A stretch of DNA of 64,000 nt, from assembly GCA_965213905.1 (NCBI GenBank), contig OZ243922.1:1364001-1428000 (forward strand). Reading direction: 5' to 3'. The notes under the pieces were generated by a model. It made no database searches. It was not told the origin of the DNA and was given only the letters and a program-made list of their open reading frames with translations. The position numbers and the translations under genes are program-made. The stretch is from SIRX01 sp965213905. GTDB taxonomy: Bacteria; Actinomycetota; Rubrobacteria; Rubrobacterales; Rubrobacteraceae. This document shows positions 50,152 to 58,553 of the stretch, piece by piece (position 1 is the first letter of the stretch; every line of letters starts with the position of its first letter).

Positions 50152-51363
50152 CTGAGACACCTACACTTCCAGCCGGTGGGCGGCGCGGCTGGCGACATGA
50201 TCCTCGCCAGCCTCTTGTCCGCCGGGGCCCCACATAAAGAAGTTTTGGATCGTTTGAAAAGCCTGGGCCTGGACTTCGGCCTGGAAACCACGCGGACGCG
50301 GGTAAACGGCGTGGGTTCCCTCCACGTATCCGTCACCCACCCGGACCAACACCACCACCGGACGTTCGTGAACGTAAAAACCCTCATCGAAGACGCAAAG
50401 CTCCCGAAACGGGTGATGGAGAGGTCCCTGGAAGCGTTCTACCGGCTGGCCGTTGCGGAGGGTAGAGTCCACGGGCAAGACCCTGAGGAAGTGACTTTCC
50501 ACGAGGTCGGCGCCGTGGATTCCATCGTAGACGTGGTGGGCAGTTGCGCCGCGCTGGAATTACTGGGCGTAGACACCGTGAGTTGCGGGCCGTTGCCGAT
50601 GGGGAGCGGCGTGACAAACGCCGGCCATGGTCCCCTGCCGGTTCCCGGGCCTGCGACCCTGGAGGTTCTAAAGGAGTCTGCGGTGCGCTGGACGGACGAG
50701 CCGCACGAAATGACCACCCCGACCGGCGCCGCCCTGATGCACGCCTTTACCGGCGGGGAGTTTACCGAGTCGGCCCCGCAAATGTTACTCCGCGAGGTCG
50801 GCTACGGGGCCGGCCAAAAGCGGTTCGAGGACACCCCGAACCTCCTGCGCGCCGTGGTCGGTGAGCTAGAAAGTCCTACGGAAGAAGTATGCTTGCTGGA
50901 GACGAACGTGGACGATGCTTCGGGGGAGGTTCTCGGAGCGGCGGTGGAGCACCTCATGCAAACCGGCGCCTTAGACGCCTGGCTCGAGCCCATCACGATG
51001 AAGCGGGGCCGGGGGGCATACAAAGTCTGCGCCCTGGTCTTTCCGGCGGACGTGGAACGGTTGGCCCGCGCCACGATGATACAAACGGGAACCCTGGGGG
51101 TCCGCCACCATCGCGTGGGCAGGACGGTTGCCCAGAGGCATACCGTAGAGGTGGACCTCCCTTACGGGAAATGCCGGGTGAAGATCGGGCGCCTCGACGG
51201 ACAAAGTTACGTCGTCGCCCCCGAATACGTTGACGCGGCGCACCTGGCGCAAAAATCTGGCATGTCACTCGCCCGCGTGTACGACGAAGCCAAGGTCGCG
51301 CTCGCAGAACAAAGGCCGGAGGTTTTTCCTCCGGCCTCCGACCCCTCTAGTTTTCGCGGATAA
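50152..51363 (+). CDS. larC: Nickel-pincer cofactor biosynthesis protein LarC
   Basis: A ~403-residue LarC (DUF111), which inserts nickel into the pyridinium bis-thiocarboxylate cofactor using CTP. Family blocks are AAGDMILASLL (usual SGDM), HHHRTFVNVKTLI, FHEVGAVDSIVDVVG, TPTGAALMHAF and ETNVDDASGEVLG. The first ATG-type start is GTG 50176, but the conserved N-terminal strand (RHLHFQP) lies upstream, so translation probably begins at CTG 50152. LarB and LarE are not here. In some bacteria LarC is made as two pieces, but here it is one frame. Confidence 0.88.
   Translation: MRHLHFQPVGGAAGDMILASLLSAGAPHKEVLDRLKSLGLDFGLETTRTRVNGVGSLHVSVTHPDQHHHRTFVNVKTLIEDAKLPKRVMERSLEAFYRLAVAEGRVHGQDPEEVTFHEVGAVDSIVDVVGSCAALELLGVDTVSCGPLPMGSGVTNAGHGPLPVPGPATLEVLKESAVRWTDEPHEMTTPTGAALMHAFTGGEFTESAPQMLLREVGYGAGQKRFEDTPNLLRAVVGELESPTEEVCLLETNVDDASGEVLGAAVEHLMQTGALDAWLEPITMKRGRGAYKVCALVFPADVERLARATMIQTGTLGVRHHRVGRTVAQRHTVEVDLPYGKCRVKIGRLDGQSYVVAPEYVDAAHLAQKSGMSLARVYDEAKVALAEQRPEVFPPASDPSSFRG
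51314..51336 (-). terminator. Intrinsic terminator of the cold-shock gene, inside larC
   Basis: Perfect 9-bp hairpin GGCCGGAGG-loop-CCTCCGGCC. Read on the minus strand it is followed by TTTGTT and lies 33 bp past the csp stop. It is embedded in the last codons of the convergent larC gene. Confidence 0.6.
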
Positions 51364-51368
51364 TTTTC

Positions 51369-51572
51369 CTACTCGGTGGTGACGTTCTCGGCCTGCAGCC
51401 CTTTGTTACCCTGCGTTACTTCGTAGGTGACTGTAGAGCCTTCTTCGAGGCTCTTGAAGCCACTGCCGGCTATGCCGGTGTAGTGAACGAAAACGTCTTC
51501 ACTACCGTCTTCGGGGGAGATAAAGCCGTAGCCCTTCTCGTCGTTGAACCATTTAACCGTCCCCTGGGCCAT
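51369..51572 (-). CDS. Cold-shock protein (CspA family)
   Basis: A 67-residue OB-fold RNA chaperone: MAQGTVKWFNDEKGYGFISP carries RNP1 and VFVHYTGI is RNP2, full length for the family. The frame is longer at the 5' end (to 51614), but ATG 51572 with AAAGGTGGG upstream matches CspA. Single gene with its own leader and terminator. Confidence 0.95.
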   Translation of the reverse strand: MAQGTVKWFNDEKGYGFISPEDGSEDVFVHYTGIAGSGFKSLEEGSTVTYEVTQGNKGLQAENVTTE

Positions 51573-51712
51573 GTAGAGCGCCCACCTTTCTTTTCTTCCG
51601 GGCTTATCCCACACAAGCGCGGCCCACGTTTATAGGCGGCACTTTCCGGGTTTGGCCCTCTTACCAGTTACGGCGGCTATTTTAGTACAAACTCCCCTGC
51701 CCGTCGCCGGGC

Positions 51713-52366
51713 CTACCTGACCCACTCCGGAAACCCGGATTCCAACAATTCTTCGCAGTCTTTGTAGACTTCTATGGCGCCGTTCTCCTTGAGTTCCTCC
51801 TTGCTGAAAGCCCCGCCGGTGAGCACCGCGACGGGCCTGACGCCGGCGGCTTTTGCCGACTCCACGTCCCAGATGGTGTCCCCCACCGCGACGGCCTCTT
51901 GCGCCTCGATACCGGCCTGCTCCAGCGCAAGCCCGAAGATGTCCGGGGCGGGTTTGGATTCCTCCACGTCACTGGAGTTTACGATACCAGCCAGCTTACC
52001 CTCGGCCTCCAGGGCTTCCATGGAGATTTCTAATTCCTCCGGATCGGCGCTCGTGGCGAGCCAGACCTGGTAGTCCTTTTTAGAAAGCGAGTCTACAAGC
52101 TCCTTTGCCCCCGGCAGTGGGTAGGCGTGTTTTTGCATCTCAGAGTAGTACTCGGCGTGCAGTTCGGCCACCTTGTCCGCGGCGTCTTCGTCGTTTCCCA
52201 CGAGCTCGGAGATGAGTAGGCCCGAACCCTTGCCGATTTTCGGGTGGATCTCCACCCGCGACGTCCGGTGTCCCACCTCCTCCAACGCCCGCGCCCAGGC
52301 TTCTACGTGCAGGTAGTTCGTGTCCATCAGCGTGCCGTCAACGTCGAGCACCACAGCTTTTACCAC
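51713..52366 (-). CDS. HAD-superfamily hydrolase
   Basis: A 217-residue HAD subfamily IA phosphatase. Motif I is VVLDVDGTLMDTN, motif II VWLATSADPEEL (Thr/Ser), motif III lysine in ESKPAPDIF, motif IV VAVGDTIWDVESAKAAGV. The cap (residues ~17-85) is the phosphoglycolate phosphatase/beta-phosphoglucomutase type. Divergent from the YgfZ gene. The substrate is not determinable. Confidence 0.9.
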   Translation of the reverse strand: MVKAVVLDVDGTLMDTNYLHVEAWARALEEVGHRTSRVEIHPKIGKGSGLLISELVGNDEDAADKVAELHAEYYSEMQKHAYPLPGAKELVDSLSKKDYQVWLATSADPEELEISMEALEAEGKLAGIVNSSDVEESKPAPDIFGLALEQAGIEAQEAVAVGDTIWDVESAKAAGVRPVAVLTGGAFSKEELKENGAIEVYKDCEELLESGFPEWVR

Positions 52367-52401
52367 TTTGTCAACCTCCTAAAAACGATTCATGGCTTAA
52401 A

Positions 52402-53430
52402 ATGACTGGCATGGAAGAACTGAGAAGCCCTACGACGAACGACCGTCCTCATGCCGAAGCGGAGTATACCCACTTCGCCGGATGTCCAGTCCCCGGCCAT
52501 CACGGGGACCCGGCGGCGGAGTACGCCGCGCTAAAAGACGGGGCCGCCATTACGGAGCGTCCGCAGGCTATCCTCCGGCTTACCGGTAAAAAAGCCGCCG
52601 GGATGCTCGACGCCGTCCTGACAAACGAGATACCCAGGGAAGACGGCCGCGGCGTGTACGCTTTGCTCCTCGACCCGAAAGGCCGCGTCCAGACGGATCT
52701 CCGCGTGTTAAAGAGCGGAGAGGAGATCCTGGTCGTCACCGAACCCGAAGGCGCGGAGGCCGCACGCGACATACTGGGCCGATACGCCCCGTTCTCCAGG
52801 GTAAAGCTCGACGCGCCGGCCGACTGGTGTGTTCTCGGACTGTACGGCCCCCAGGCCTCAGGGTTGCTCGGCGGCCTGAACCTGCAAGAGCACGAGACCA
52901 CCGCGGTAGATATTGGCGGTTCGTCGGTCCTCGCCGCGGGCGTCGCGCGTCCCGTACCCGGTTACGATCTGCTCGGCCCCGCCGGCCTTCTCGAAAAGGC
53001 CCGGGAATACCTCGTGGCAGAAGGTGCGACCCCGGCCGGGATGCAGGCTTACGAGACCGCCCGGGTCGAGGTCGGAACCCCCCGCTTCGGCCCCGACATC
53101 ACCCCGGGAAATTTTCCCGCCGAAGCCGGCGTCCTGGACCTGGCCGTCAGCTTCGCCAAAGGCTGCTATCCCGGACAGGAAACCGTCGCCCGGATGCACT
53201 ACCGGGGCCACCCGAACCGGGCGCTGCATCGCCTCAAGATCGAGGGTGAGCCACCGCCGCCGAACACCCCGATCTTCCAAAACGGGAAACAAGTCGGCAA
53301 GGTAACCAGCGTTGCGCCACCGCCAGCCGATGGTGCGCGCCTCGCCCTCGGATACCTGCACCGCAACGCTGACCTAAAATCGTCTCTCGTGGCCGGCGAC
53401 GCCATCGTCGCATCCTTCCCGGCGCCTTGA
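52402..53430 (+). CDS. ygfZ: YgfZ/GcvT-family folate-binding Fe-S assembly factor
   Basis: A 342-residue protein of the YgfZ (IBA57) group related to GcvT. The diagnostic motif KGCYPGQETVARMHYRGHP (K-G-C-Y-x-G-Q-E) is near residue 252; RLTGKKAAGMLDAVLTNEI is the N-terminal family block. YgfZ uses tetrahydrofolate in maturation and repair of Fe-S enzymes. Its position 0.6 kb upstream of the suf genes, same strand, fits that role. Stop overlaps the broken chorismate mutase gene. Confidence 0.87.
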   Translation: MTGMEELRSPTTNDRPHAEAEYTHFAGCPVPGHHGDPAAEYAALKDGAAITERPQAILRLTGKKAAGMLDAVLTNEIPREDGRGVYALLLDPKGRVQTDLRVLKSGEEILVVTEPEGAEAARDILGRYAPFSRVKLDAPADWCVLGLYGPQASGLLGGLNLQEHETTAVDIGGSSVLAAGVARPVPGYDLLGPAGLLEKAREYLVAEGATPAGMQAYETARVEVGTPRFGPDITPGNFPAEAGVLDLAVSFAKGCYPGQETVARMHYRGHPNRALHRLKIEGEPPPPNTPIFQNGKQVGKVTSVAPPPADGARLALGYLHRNADLKSSLVAGDAIVASFPAP

Positions 53431-53725
53431 GACCACCGGAAGACTGCCGGAGCCTCGAAGACGTTCGTGAAGCCATAAACTTCCTGGATCGCCAGATCAT
53501 CGGCCTCATCGGAAAGCGTGCCCTTTACGTAAAGGCGGCGGCCCGGTTCAAGACCGGTGAAGAAAGCGTCCGGGCCCCGAACGCCAGAAGAAAATGCTCG
53601 AAGAGCGCCGCCGGTTGGCCGAAGAAGAAAACCTGGACCCAGACGTGATCGAGAAAATCTACCAGGATCTCGTCGCGTACTTCGTGAACCGTGAGATGGA
53701 GGACTGGAAAAACACCGGCCAATAA
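53427..53725 (+). pseudogene. Frameshifted chorismate mutase (AroQ/PchB type)
   Basis: About 98 residues of the all-helical chorismate mutase fold. TTG 53427 gives LEDVREAINFLDRQIIGLIG, KRALYVKAAARFK and EESVRAP; the continuation MLEERRRLAEEENLDPDVIE and IYQDLVAYFVNREMEDWK is in another frame to TAA 53725. One missing G near 53579 (CCCCGAACGC for CCCCGGAACGC) explains the break. Active-site Arg and Lys are present across both parts. Either recent loss or a sequencing error. Isochorismate-pyruvate lyase is a related alternative. Confidence 0.75.
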
Positions 53726-53993
53726 CTCCAGCTTACTGAGAAAAGTTATCAATAAAGCCGTCCAAAACGTTACTAGCTTGTTACAAGCACGGTCTCACCT
53801 TCTTTGATTGGGAACGAGTGTCAGTTAGGTAATTTCGGGTAGGTAGTTAGTCCGTACTTCCCATATTTATGCGGTCTTTTGAGGTTTTCAGGAAAAGTTC
53901 TTGGTTGTGATCTGGTTCCGTTGTTAGCTAGTAGGGGCTGTGGTTAAATAGCTTTGCTGTAGCAAAGTCTTATATCCGCATGGCAGGGGTTTG

Positions 53994-54746
53994 ATGCTAA
54001 AGATAGAAAATTTGCACGTAGAGATAGATGGCAGTGAGATCGTTAAAGGGCTCGACCTTGAGATAGAGAAGGGTGAGGTCCACGCCATAATGGGCCCGAA
54101 CGGCTCCGGCAAGAGCACCCTCTCGAACGTCCTTATGGGCCACCCGCGCTACGACGTAACCGGCGGCTCCATCACCTTTATGGATGAAGATATTTTCGAG
54201 TTGGAGGCCGACGAGCGGGCGAAGCTCGGCATGTTCCTCGCGTTCCAGTACCCGAGCGAAGTTCCCGGCGTCAGCGTCGCAAACTTTCTGCGGACCGCCG
54301 TCAACTCCGTGCGGGAGGAAGAACTCTCCCCGATGGACATGTACCGGCTCATTCAGGAAAAAATGAAGATCATGCAGATGGACCCCAAGTTCGCCGAGCG
54401 GTACCTGAACGAAGGCTTTTCCGGCGGTGAGAAAAAGCGGAACGAGATCTTGCAGATGCTCATGTTGAACCCGAAGCTCGCCATCATGGACGAGACGGAC
54501 TCCGGCCTAGACATTGACGCGCTGCAGGTCGTTTCAAAGGGCGTAAACGAGTTGCGCGGCCCGGACTTTTCCGCCGTCATCATCACGCATTACCAGAGGA
54601 TTTTGCGCTACATCGAGCCGGACAAGGTACACGTGATGCTGGAAGGCCGGCTGGTTACGTCCGGCGGCAAGGAGCTTGCGGATCAGCTCGAAGAGCGTGG
54701 GTACGACTGGGTGCGGCAGGAGTTCGGCTCCGCCGCACAGAGCTAG
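53994..54746 (+). CDS. sufC: SufC, ATPase of the Fe-S assembly complex
   Basis: A 250-residue ABC ATPase: Walker A GPNGSGKST, signature FSGGEKKRNEILQML (the SufC form of the ABC signature), Walker B LAIMDETDSGLD and switch His in VIITHYQRIL. With SufB and SufD it forms the SufBC2D scaffold that builds Fe-S clusters in the cytosol. First gene of the suf operon, with a 268-bp upstream region. A CTTTGC/GCAAAG hairpin lies near 53950 in the leader. Confidence 0.95.
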   Translation: MLKIENLHVEIDGSEIVKGLDLEIEKGEVHAIMGPNGSGKSTLSNVLMGHPRYDVTGGSITFMDEDIFELEADERAKLGMFLAFQYPSEVPGVSVANFLRTAVNSVREEELSPMDMYRLIQEKMKIMQMDPKFAERYLNEGFSGGEKKRNEILQMLMLNPKLAIMDETDSGLDIDALQVVSKGVNELRGPDFSAVIITHYQRILRYIEPDKVHVMLEGRLVTSGGKELADQLEERGYDWVRQEFGSAAQS

Positions 54747-54770
54747 GCAAAGCCAACCAAGGAGGAGCGA

Positions 54771-56183
54771 ATGCCCGAAGACAAGACTATTCAGGAGCTC
54801 GGGTTAGACGAGTACAAGTACGGTTTCTCTGACCCGGAGGAGTATTTCTTCAAGACCCCCCGAAAGGGTGTGGACCCGGAGATCGTCGCCATGATCTCCA
54901 AGCACAAGAACGAGCCGGAGTGGATGCTGGAGTACCGGCTGAAGGCTCTGGAATCGTTCATGGAGAAGCCCACCCCGACCTGGGGCGGAGACCTCTCCGA
55001 CATGGACTTCGATGAGATCTACTACTACATCCGGCCGATGGAGAACCAGGGACGCACCTGGGACGACGTGCCGGACGACATCAAGAACACGTTCGAAAAG
55101 CTGGGCATCCCGCAGGCCGAGCGCGAGACGCTCGCCGGCGTCGGCGCCCAGTACGAGTCCGAGGTCGTCTACCACTCGCTCAAGGAAGAGTGGGAAAAGA
55201 GCGGCGTCGTCTTTATGGACATGGACTCAGGGCTGCGCGAGCATGAGGATTTGGTGCGTGAGTACTTCGGCACCATCATCCCCTACGACGACAACAAGTT
55301 CTCCGCGCTCAACTCGGCGGTCTGGTCGGGTGGGTCGTTCGTGTACGTCCCGCCGGGCGTTCACATAGACATCCCGCTGCAGGCGTACTTCCGCATCAAC
55401 GCGGAGAACATGGGCCAGTTCGAGCGGACGCTCATCATCGCTGACGAGGGCTCATACGTTCACTACATCGAGGGTTGCACCGCCCCGACGTACACCGCCA
55501 ACTCGCTGCACTCGGCGGTCGTCGAGTTGATCGCCAAGCCGGGCGCCCGCATCCGGTACTCGACCATCCAGAACTGGTCGCACAATACCTACAACTTGGT
55601 TACGAAGCGCGCGGTTGCCGAGGAGAACGCAACCGTTGAGTGGGTGGACGGGAATCTGGGTTCCAAGCTGACGATGAAGTACCCGGCGGTCTACCTGACC
55701 GGCGAGGGCGCGCGCGGTGAGATCCTCTCCGTCGCCTACGCCGGTGACGGCCAGCACCAGGACGCGGGCGGCAAGGTCGTCCACGCCGCGCCGAACACTT
55801 CGAGCCTCATCACCTCCAAGTCCATCTCCAAGGGGACGGGCCGCAGCACCTATCGCGGGCTCCTGAAGGTTCACGAGGGCTGCCACGACTCCAAGAGCCG
55901 GGTCGAGTGCGACGCGCTCCTCTTGGACGAGCAGGCGCGGACCGACACGTACCCGTACATCGAGATCGAGGAGAAGAAGGTCAACACCGAGCACGAGGCC
56001 ACGGTCTCGAAGGTCGGCGAGGACCAGCTCTTCTACCTGATGAGCCGCGGGCTCTCCGAGGAAGACGCCATCGCAATGGTCGTCAACGGCTTCATCGAGC
56101 CGATCGCCAAGGAGCTTCCGCTGGAGTACGCGATCGAGCTGAACCGCCTGATCCAGTTGGAGATGGAAGGTTCTGTAGGCTAA
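54771..56183 (+). CDS. sufB: SufB, Fe-S scaffold protein
   Basis: A 470-residue SufB, the usual length. The N-terminal region has KYGFSDPEEYFFKTPRKG; the beta-helix core includes YVPPGVHIDIPLQAYFRINA, IEGCTAPTYTANSLH and GRSTYRGLLKVHEGC; the C-terminal SRVECDALLLDEQARTDTYP and GLSEEDAIAMVVNGFIEPIA are hallmark blocks. The scaffold cysteine is present. GGAGGAG lies six bases before the ATG. A strong terminator follows the stop codon. Confidence 0.95.
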   Translation: MPEDKTIQELGLDEYKYGFSDPEEYFFKTPRKGVDPEIVAMISKHKNEPEWMLEYRLKALESFMEKPTPTWGGDLSDMDFDEIYYYIRPMENQGRTWDDVPDDIKNTFEKLGIPQAERETLAGVGAQYESEVVYHSLKEEWEKSGVVFMDMDSGLREHEDLVREYFGTIIPYDDNKFSALNSAVWSGGSFVYVPPGVHIDIPLQAYFRINAENMGQFERTLIIADEGSYVHYIEGCTAPTYTANSLHSAVVELIAKPGARIRYSTIQNWSHNTYNLVTKRAVAEENATVEWVDGNLGSKLTMKYPAVYLTGEGARGEILSVAYAGDGQHQDAGGKVVHAAPNTSSLITSKSISKGTGRSTYRGLLKVHEGCHDSKSRVECDALLLDEQARTDTYPYIEIEEKKVNTEHEATVSKVGEDQLFYLMSRGLSEEDAIAMVVNGFIEPIAKELPLEYAIELNRLIQLEMEGSVG

Positions 56184-56216
56184 GAGCCGCAACTTGTAAG
56201 AGCAGAAGTTTTCATC

Positions 56217-56249
56217 GGGACGGGCTCTAACTAGAGCCCGTCCCTTTTT
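56217..56249 (+). terminator. Intrinsic terminator between sufB and sufD
   Basis: Perfect 12-bp stem GGGACGGGCTCT / AGAGCCCGTCCC with a 4-base loop AACT, followed directly by TTTTT. It sits 33 bp after the sufB stop and 20 bp before sufD, inside what is otherwise a continuous suf operon. Confidence 0.85.
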
Positions 56250-56268
56250 GGCAAGAGAAAGGTGATAT

Positions 56269-57630
56269 ATGAGCGCGAACGGCGTGCCGGAGGTTTTAAA
56301 GAATAAAGGAGTGAGCGAGGAGACGGTCAAAGCTCTCTCATTTCACAAGGGCGAGCCCGACTGGCTCACAGAAAAGCGGCTGCACGCCTGGCAGACGTTC
56401 CAGCAGCTACCGATGCCGACGATGCGTGACGAGGCCTGGCGCTACACGGACATCTCGGACGTAAACGTCGAAGACTTCGCCGCCTACACCCCGAGCCCGG
56501 ACGTTACGAGCGAGGCCGAATTACCGGACGCCGTCCAGCAGCTAATACGGGAGGGCGAGGAAAACTCCGCCCTGATCGTGCAGCACAACTCCGAGACGAC
56601 CTACAACAGGATCGACGAGGAACTGACGAAGAAGGGCGTCGTCCTGACAGATCTTCATGCGGCGCTCGAAGAGCACGGGGAGATCGTCAAGGAGTACCTC
56701 TTCGGGCTCGTGCCGGAAGATTACGACAAGTTCGCCGCTTTGTCCGCGGCGATCTTCTCCGGCGGCTCGTTCCTGTACGTGCCGCGCGGGGTGGATGTTG
56801 AAGTACCGATACAGAGCTACCGCTGGCTCGATGGAACCGGCTCCGTAACGCCGCGCACCCTCGTCGTGGTCGAAGAAGGCGCCTCGGTGACGTACATTGA
56901 CGAGTACGCCTCGGCGTCCGGCGAAGAGCCCGCACTTTCGAACGGCGCCGTGGAGTTGTTCGTGGCGCAGGGCGCGAACCTGCGCTACGTCTCGCTCCAG
57001 AACTGGGAACGGAACGTGCTGCACTTCAACACCATCCGCTCCTCGGCGAGCAAAGATTCCACGATCAACAGCCTCGTAGTTGCCCTCGGTTCCGAGCTTT
57101 CGCGAACGAACGTGGAGGCTGGATTAACTGAAGCCGGCAGTGACTCCGAGATGCTCGGGTTGTACTTCGCCGACGAGGAGCAGGTACTGGACCACTACAC
57201 GCTCCAGGACCACCTGGCCCCCAACGCCCACTCGGACCTTTTGTACAAAGGTGCGTTGCGCGACGAGTCGCTCGCAGTCTTTTCCGGCCTGATCCGGGTC
57301 GAACCCGGCGCCCAGAAGACCGACGCCTACCAGACAAACCGGAACCTCATCTTAGGCACCGACGACGCGATGGCCGTAAGCCTCCCCCGCCTCGAAATTC
57401 AGGCCGACGACGTGAAGTGTTCCCACGGCTCGACTACGGGTCAGGTGGACGAGGTGGAGCTTTTCTACCTCATGAGCCGGGGCATCCCGCGCCGCGAGGC
57501 GGAGAAGCTCGTCGTCTTCGGATTCTTCGGCGAGGTGACGAGCCGCATTCCGCTCAAAGGGCTCAAAGAGAAGTTAGATCGGGCGATAGAAGCCAAGATC
57601 GGGCTCGGCTTCGAGGAGCGTGTAGCTTAG
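56269..57630 (+). CDS. sufD: SufD, Fe-S scaffold protein
   Basis: A 453-residue SufD paralogue of SufB: LPMPTMRDEAWRYTDISDVN at the N-terminus, FSGGSFLYVPRGVDVEVPIQ in the beta-helix, NLILGTDDAMAVSLPRLEIQ and DDVKCSHGSTTGQVDEVELF near the C-terminus with the conserved Cys-Ser-His-Gly. Partner of SufB and SufC. It is separated from sufB by a terminator and starts with AGAAAGGTG upstream of ATG 56269. Confidence 0.95.
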   Translation: MSANGVPEVLKNKGVSEETVKALSFHKGEPDWLTEKRLHAWQTFQQLPMPTMRDEAWRYTDISDVNVEDFAAYTPSPDVTSEAELPDAVQQLIREGEENSALIVQHNSETTYNRIDEELTKKGVVLTDLHAALEEHGEIVKEYLFGLVPEDYDKFAALSAAIFSGGSFLYVPRGVDVEVPIQSYRWLDGTGSVTPRTLVVVEEGASVTYIDEYASASGEEPALSNGAVELFVAQGANLRYVSLQNWERNVLHFNTIRSSASKDSTINSLVVALGSELSRTNVEAGLTEAGSDSEMLGLYFADEEQVLDHYTLQDHLAPNAHSDLLYKGALRDESLAVFSGLIRVEPGAQKTDAYQTNRNLILGTDDAMAVSLPRLEIQADDVKCSHGSTTGQVDEVELFYLMSRGIPRREAEKLVVFGFFGEVTSRIPLKGLKEKLDRAIEAKIGLGFEERVA

Positions 57631-57631
57631 A

Positions 57632-57982
57632 GTGGCCGAGTTCCACAAGATAGCTGCAGATAGCGAGGTCGCCCCCGGCGAGGCGAGGCAGTACACGGTC
57701 GAGGGCCGGCCGGTGGCGCTGTGTAATGTGGACGGCGAGTTCCACGCCTTCGAGGACATCTGCACCCACCAGTTCGTACACCTTACGGAAGGCGGGTTGG
57801 AGGACGGACGGATCAGGTGTCCGTTGCATGGCGCGACGTTCGACGTGCGGAGCGGCGAAGCCAAATCCCTCCCCGCTGTAAAGCCGGTCCCGAAGCACGA
57901 GGTAAAAGTCGAGGACGGCAACGTCTATGTGGCGCTGAACCCGAAGCAGGTCAAGGTCGGGGGCCGGCGCCGCAGGAGGTAG
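57632..57982 (+). CDS. Rieske-type 2Fe-2S ferredoxin (non-haem oxygenase component)
   Basis: A 116-residue soluble Rieske protein: ligands CTHQ and CPLHGATFDV (C-x-H ... C-x2-H). A basic C-terminal tail RRRRR ends the protein. GTG start directly after the sufD stop. Rieske genes are frequent in actinobacterial suf operons; the exact electron partner is unknown. Confidence 0.92.
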   Translation: MAEFHKIAADSEVAPGEARQYTVEGRPVALCNVDGEFHAFEDICTHQFVHLTEGGLEDGRIRCPLHGATFDVRSGEAKSLPAVKPVPKHEVKVEDGNVYVALNPKQVKVGGRRRRR

Positions 57983-58014
57983 ACCGTAGGTCTGGGCGAG
58001 GAGGTCCGGTTTTC

Positions 58015-58512
58015 GTGTTGCTCGAAGGATCTTGCCATTGCCGTTCAGTACGCTTTCGGGTGGAGTCGCCGGAACCGTACCCTTACCAGGCTTGCTACTG
58101 TTCCATTTGCCGCAAAACGGCGGGCGGCGGAGGCTACGCCATAAACCTCGGGGCGCGCTCGGGGTCGCTGGAGGTCGAAGGTAGAGAGAACCTCCGCGTC
58201 TACAACGCCAGGCTCTACGACCGGGGAGAAGCCGACGAGACTCCTGTCAGCGAGGCGGAACGGAATTTCTGCGGGCTTTGCGCCTCCGCGCTCTGGCTCT
58301 ACGATCCGCGCTGGCCGGAACTCGTTCACCCGTTTGCATCGGCTATTGATACCCCGCTCCCGAAGCCGCCGGAGAAGGTGCGTCTGATGCTGAACTACGC
58401 GGCGCCGTGGTGTGACATCCCGGAGAACAGGGCCGAGCGCCATTTCCCAGAGTACCCAGACGAATCTCTCGAAGCCTGGCACCACCGGCACGGCCTGTAC
58501 GAGGACGAATAA
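58015..58512 (+). CDS. GFA/CENP-V-type zinc protein
   Basis: A 165-residue protein of the glutathione-dependent formaldehyde-activating enzyme (GFA) fold. Zinc cysteines appear as EGSCHCRSVRFRV, ACYCSICRKTAGG and FCGLCASALWLYDPRWP. Most members are not formaldehyde enzymes. The frame is open far upstream inside the Rieske gene; GTG 58015 with GAGGAGGT upstream is the likely start. It lies between the Rieske gene and sufU, where a cysteine desulfurase gene might be expected. Confidence 0.85.
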   Translation: MLLEGSCHCRSVRFRVESPEPYPYQACYCSICRKTAGGGGYAINLGARSGSLEVEGRENLRVYNARLYDRGEADETPVSEAERNFCGLCASALWLYDPRWPELVHPFASAIDTPLPKPPEKVRLMLNYAAPWCDIPENRAERHFPEYPDESLEAWHHRHGLYEDE

Positions 58513-58553
58513 AGCTTCCTCTGTCACCGGCGGCTGCTAAAATTTTTGGCACC

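Noticed and set aside
55452..56330. Minus-strand frame of 292 codons across sufB
   Set aside because: Antisense to SufB, low-complexity Leu/Val/Asp/Arg translation and no start signal. Shadow frame.
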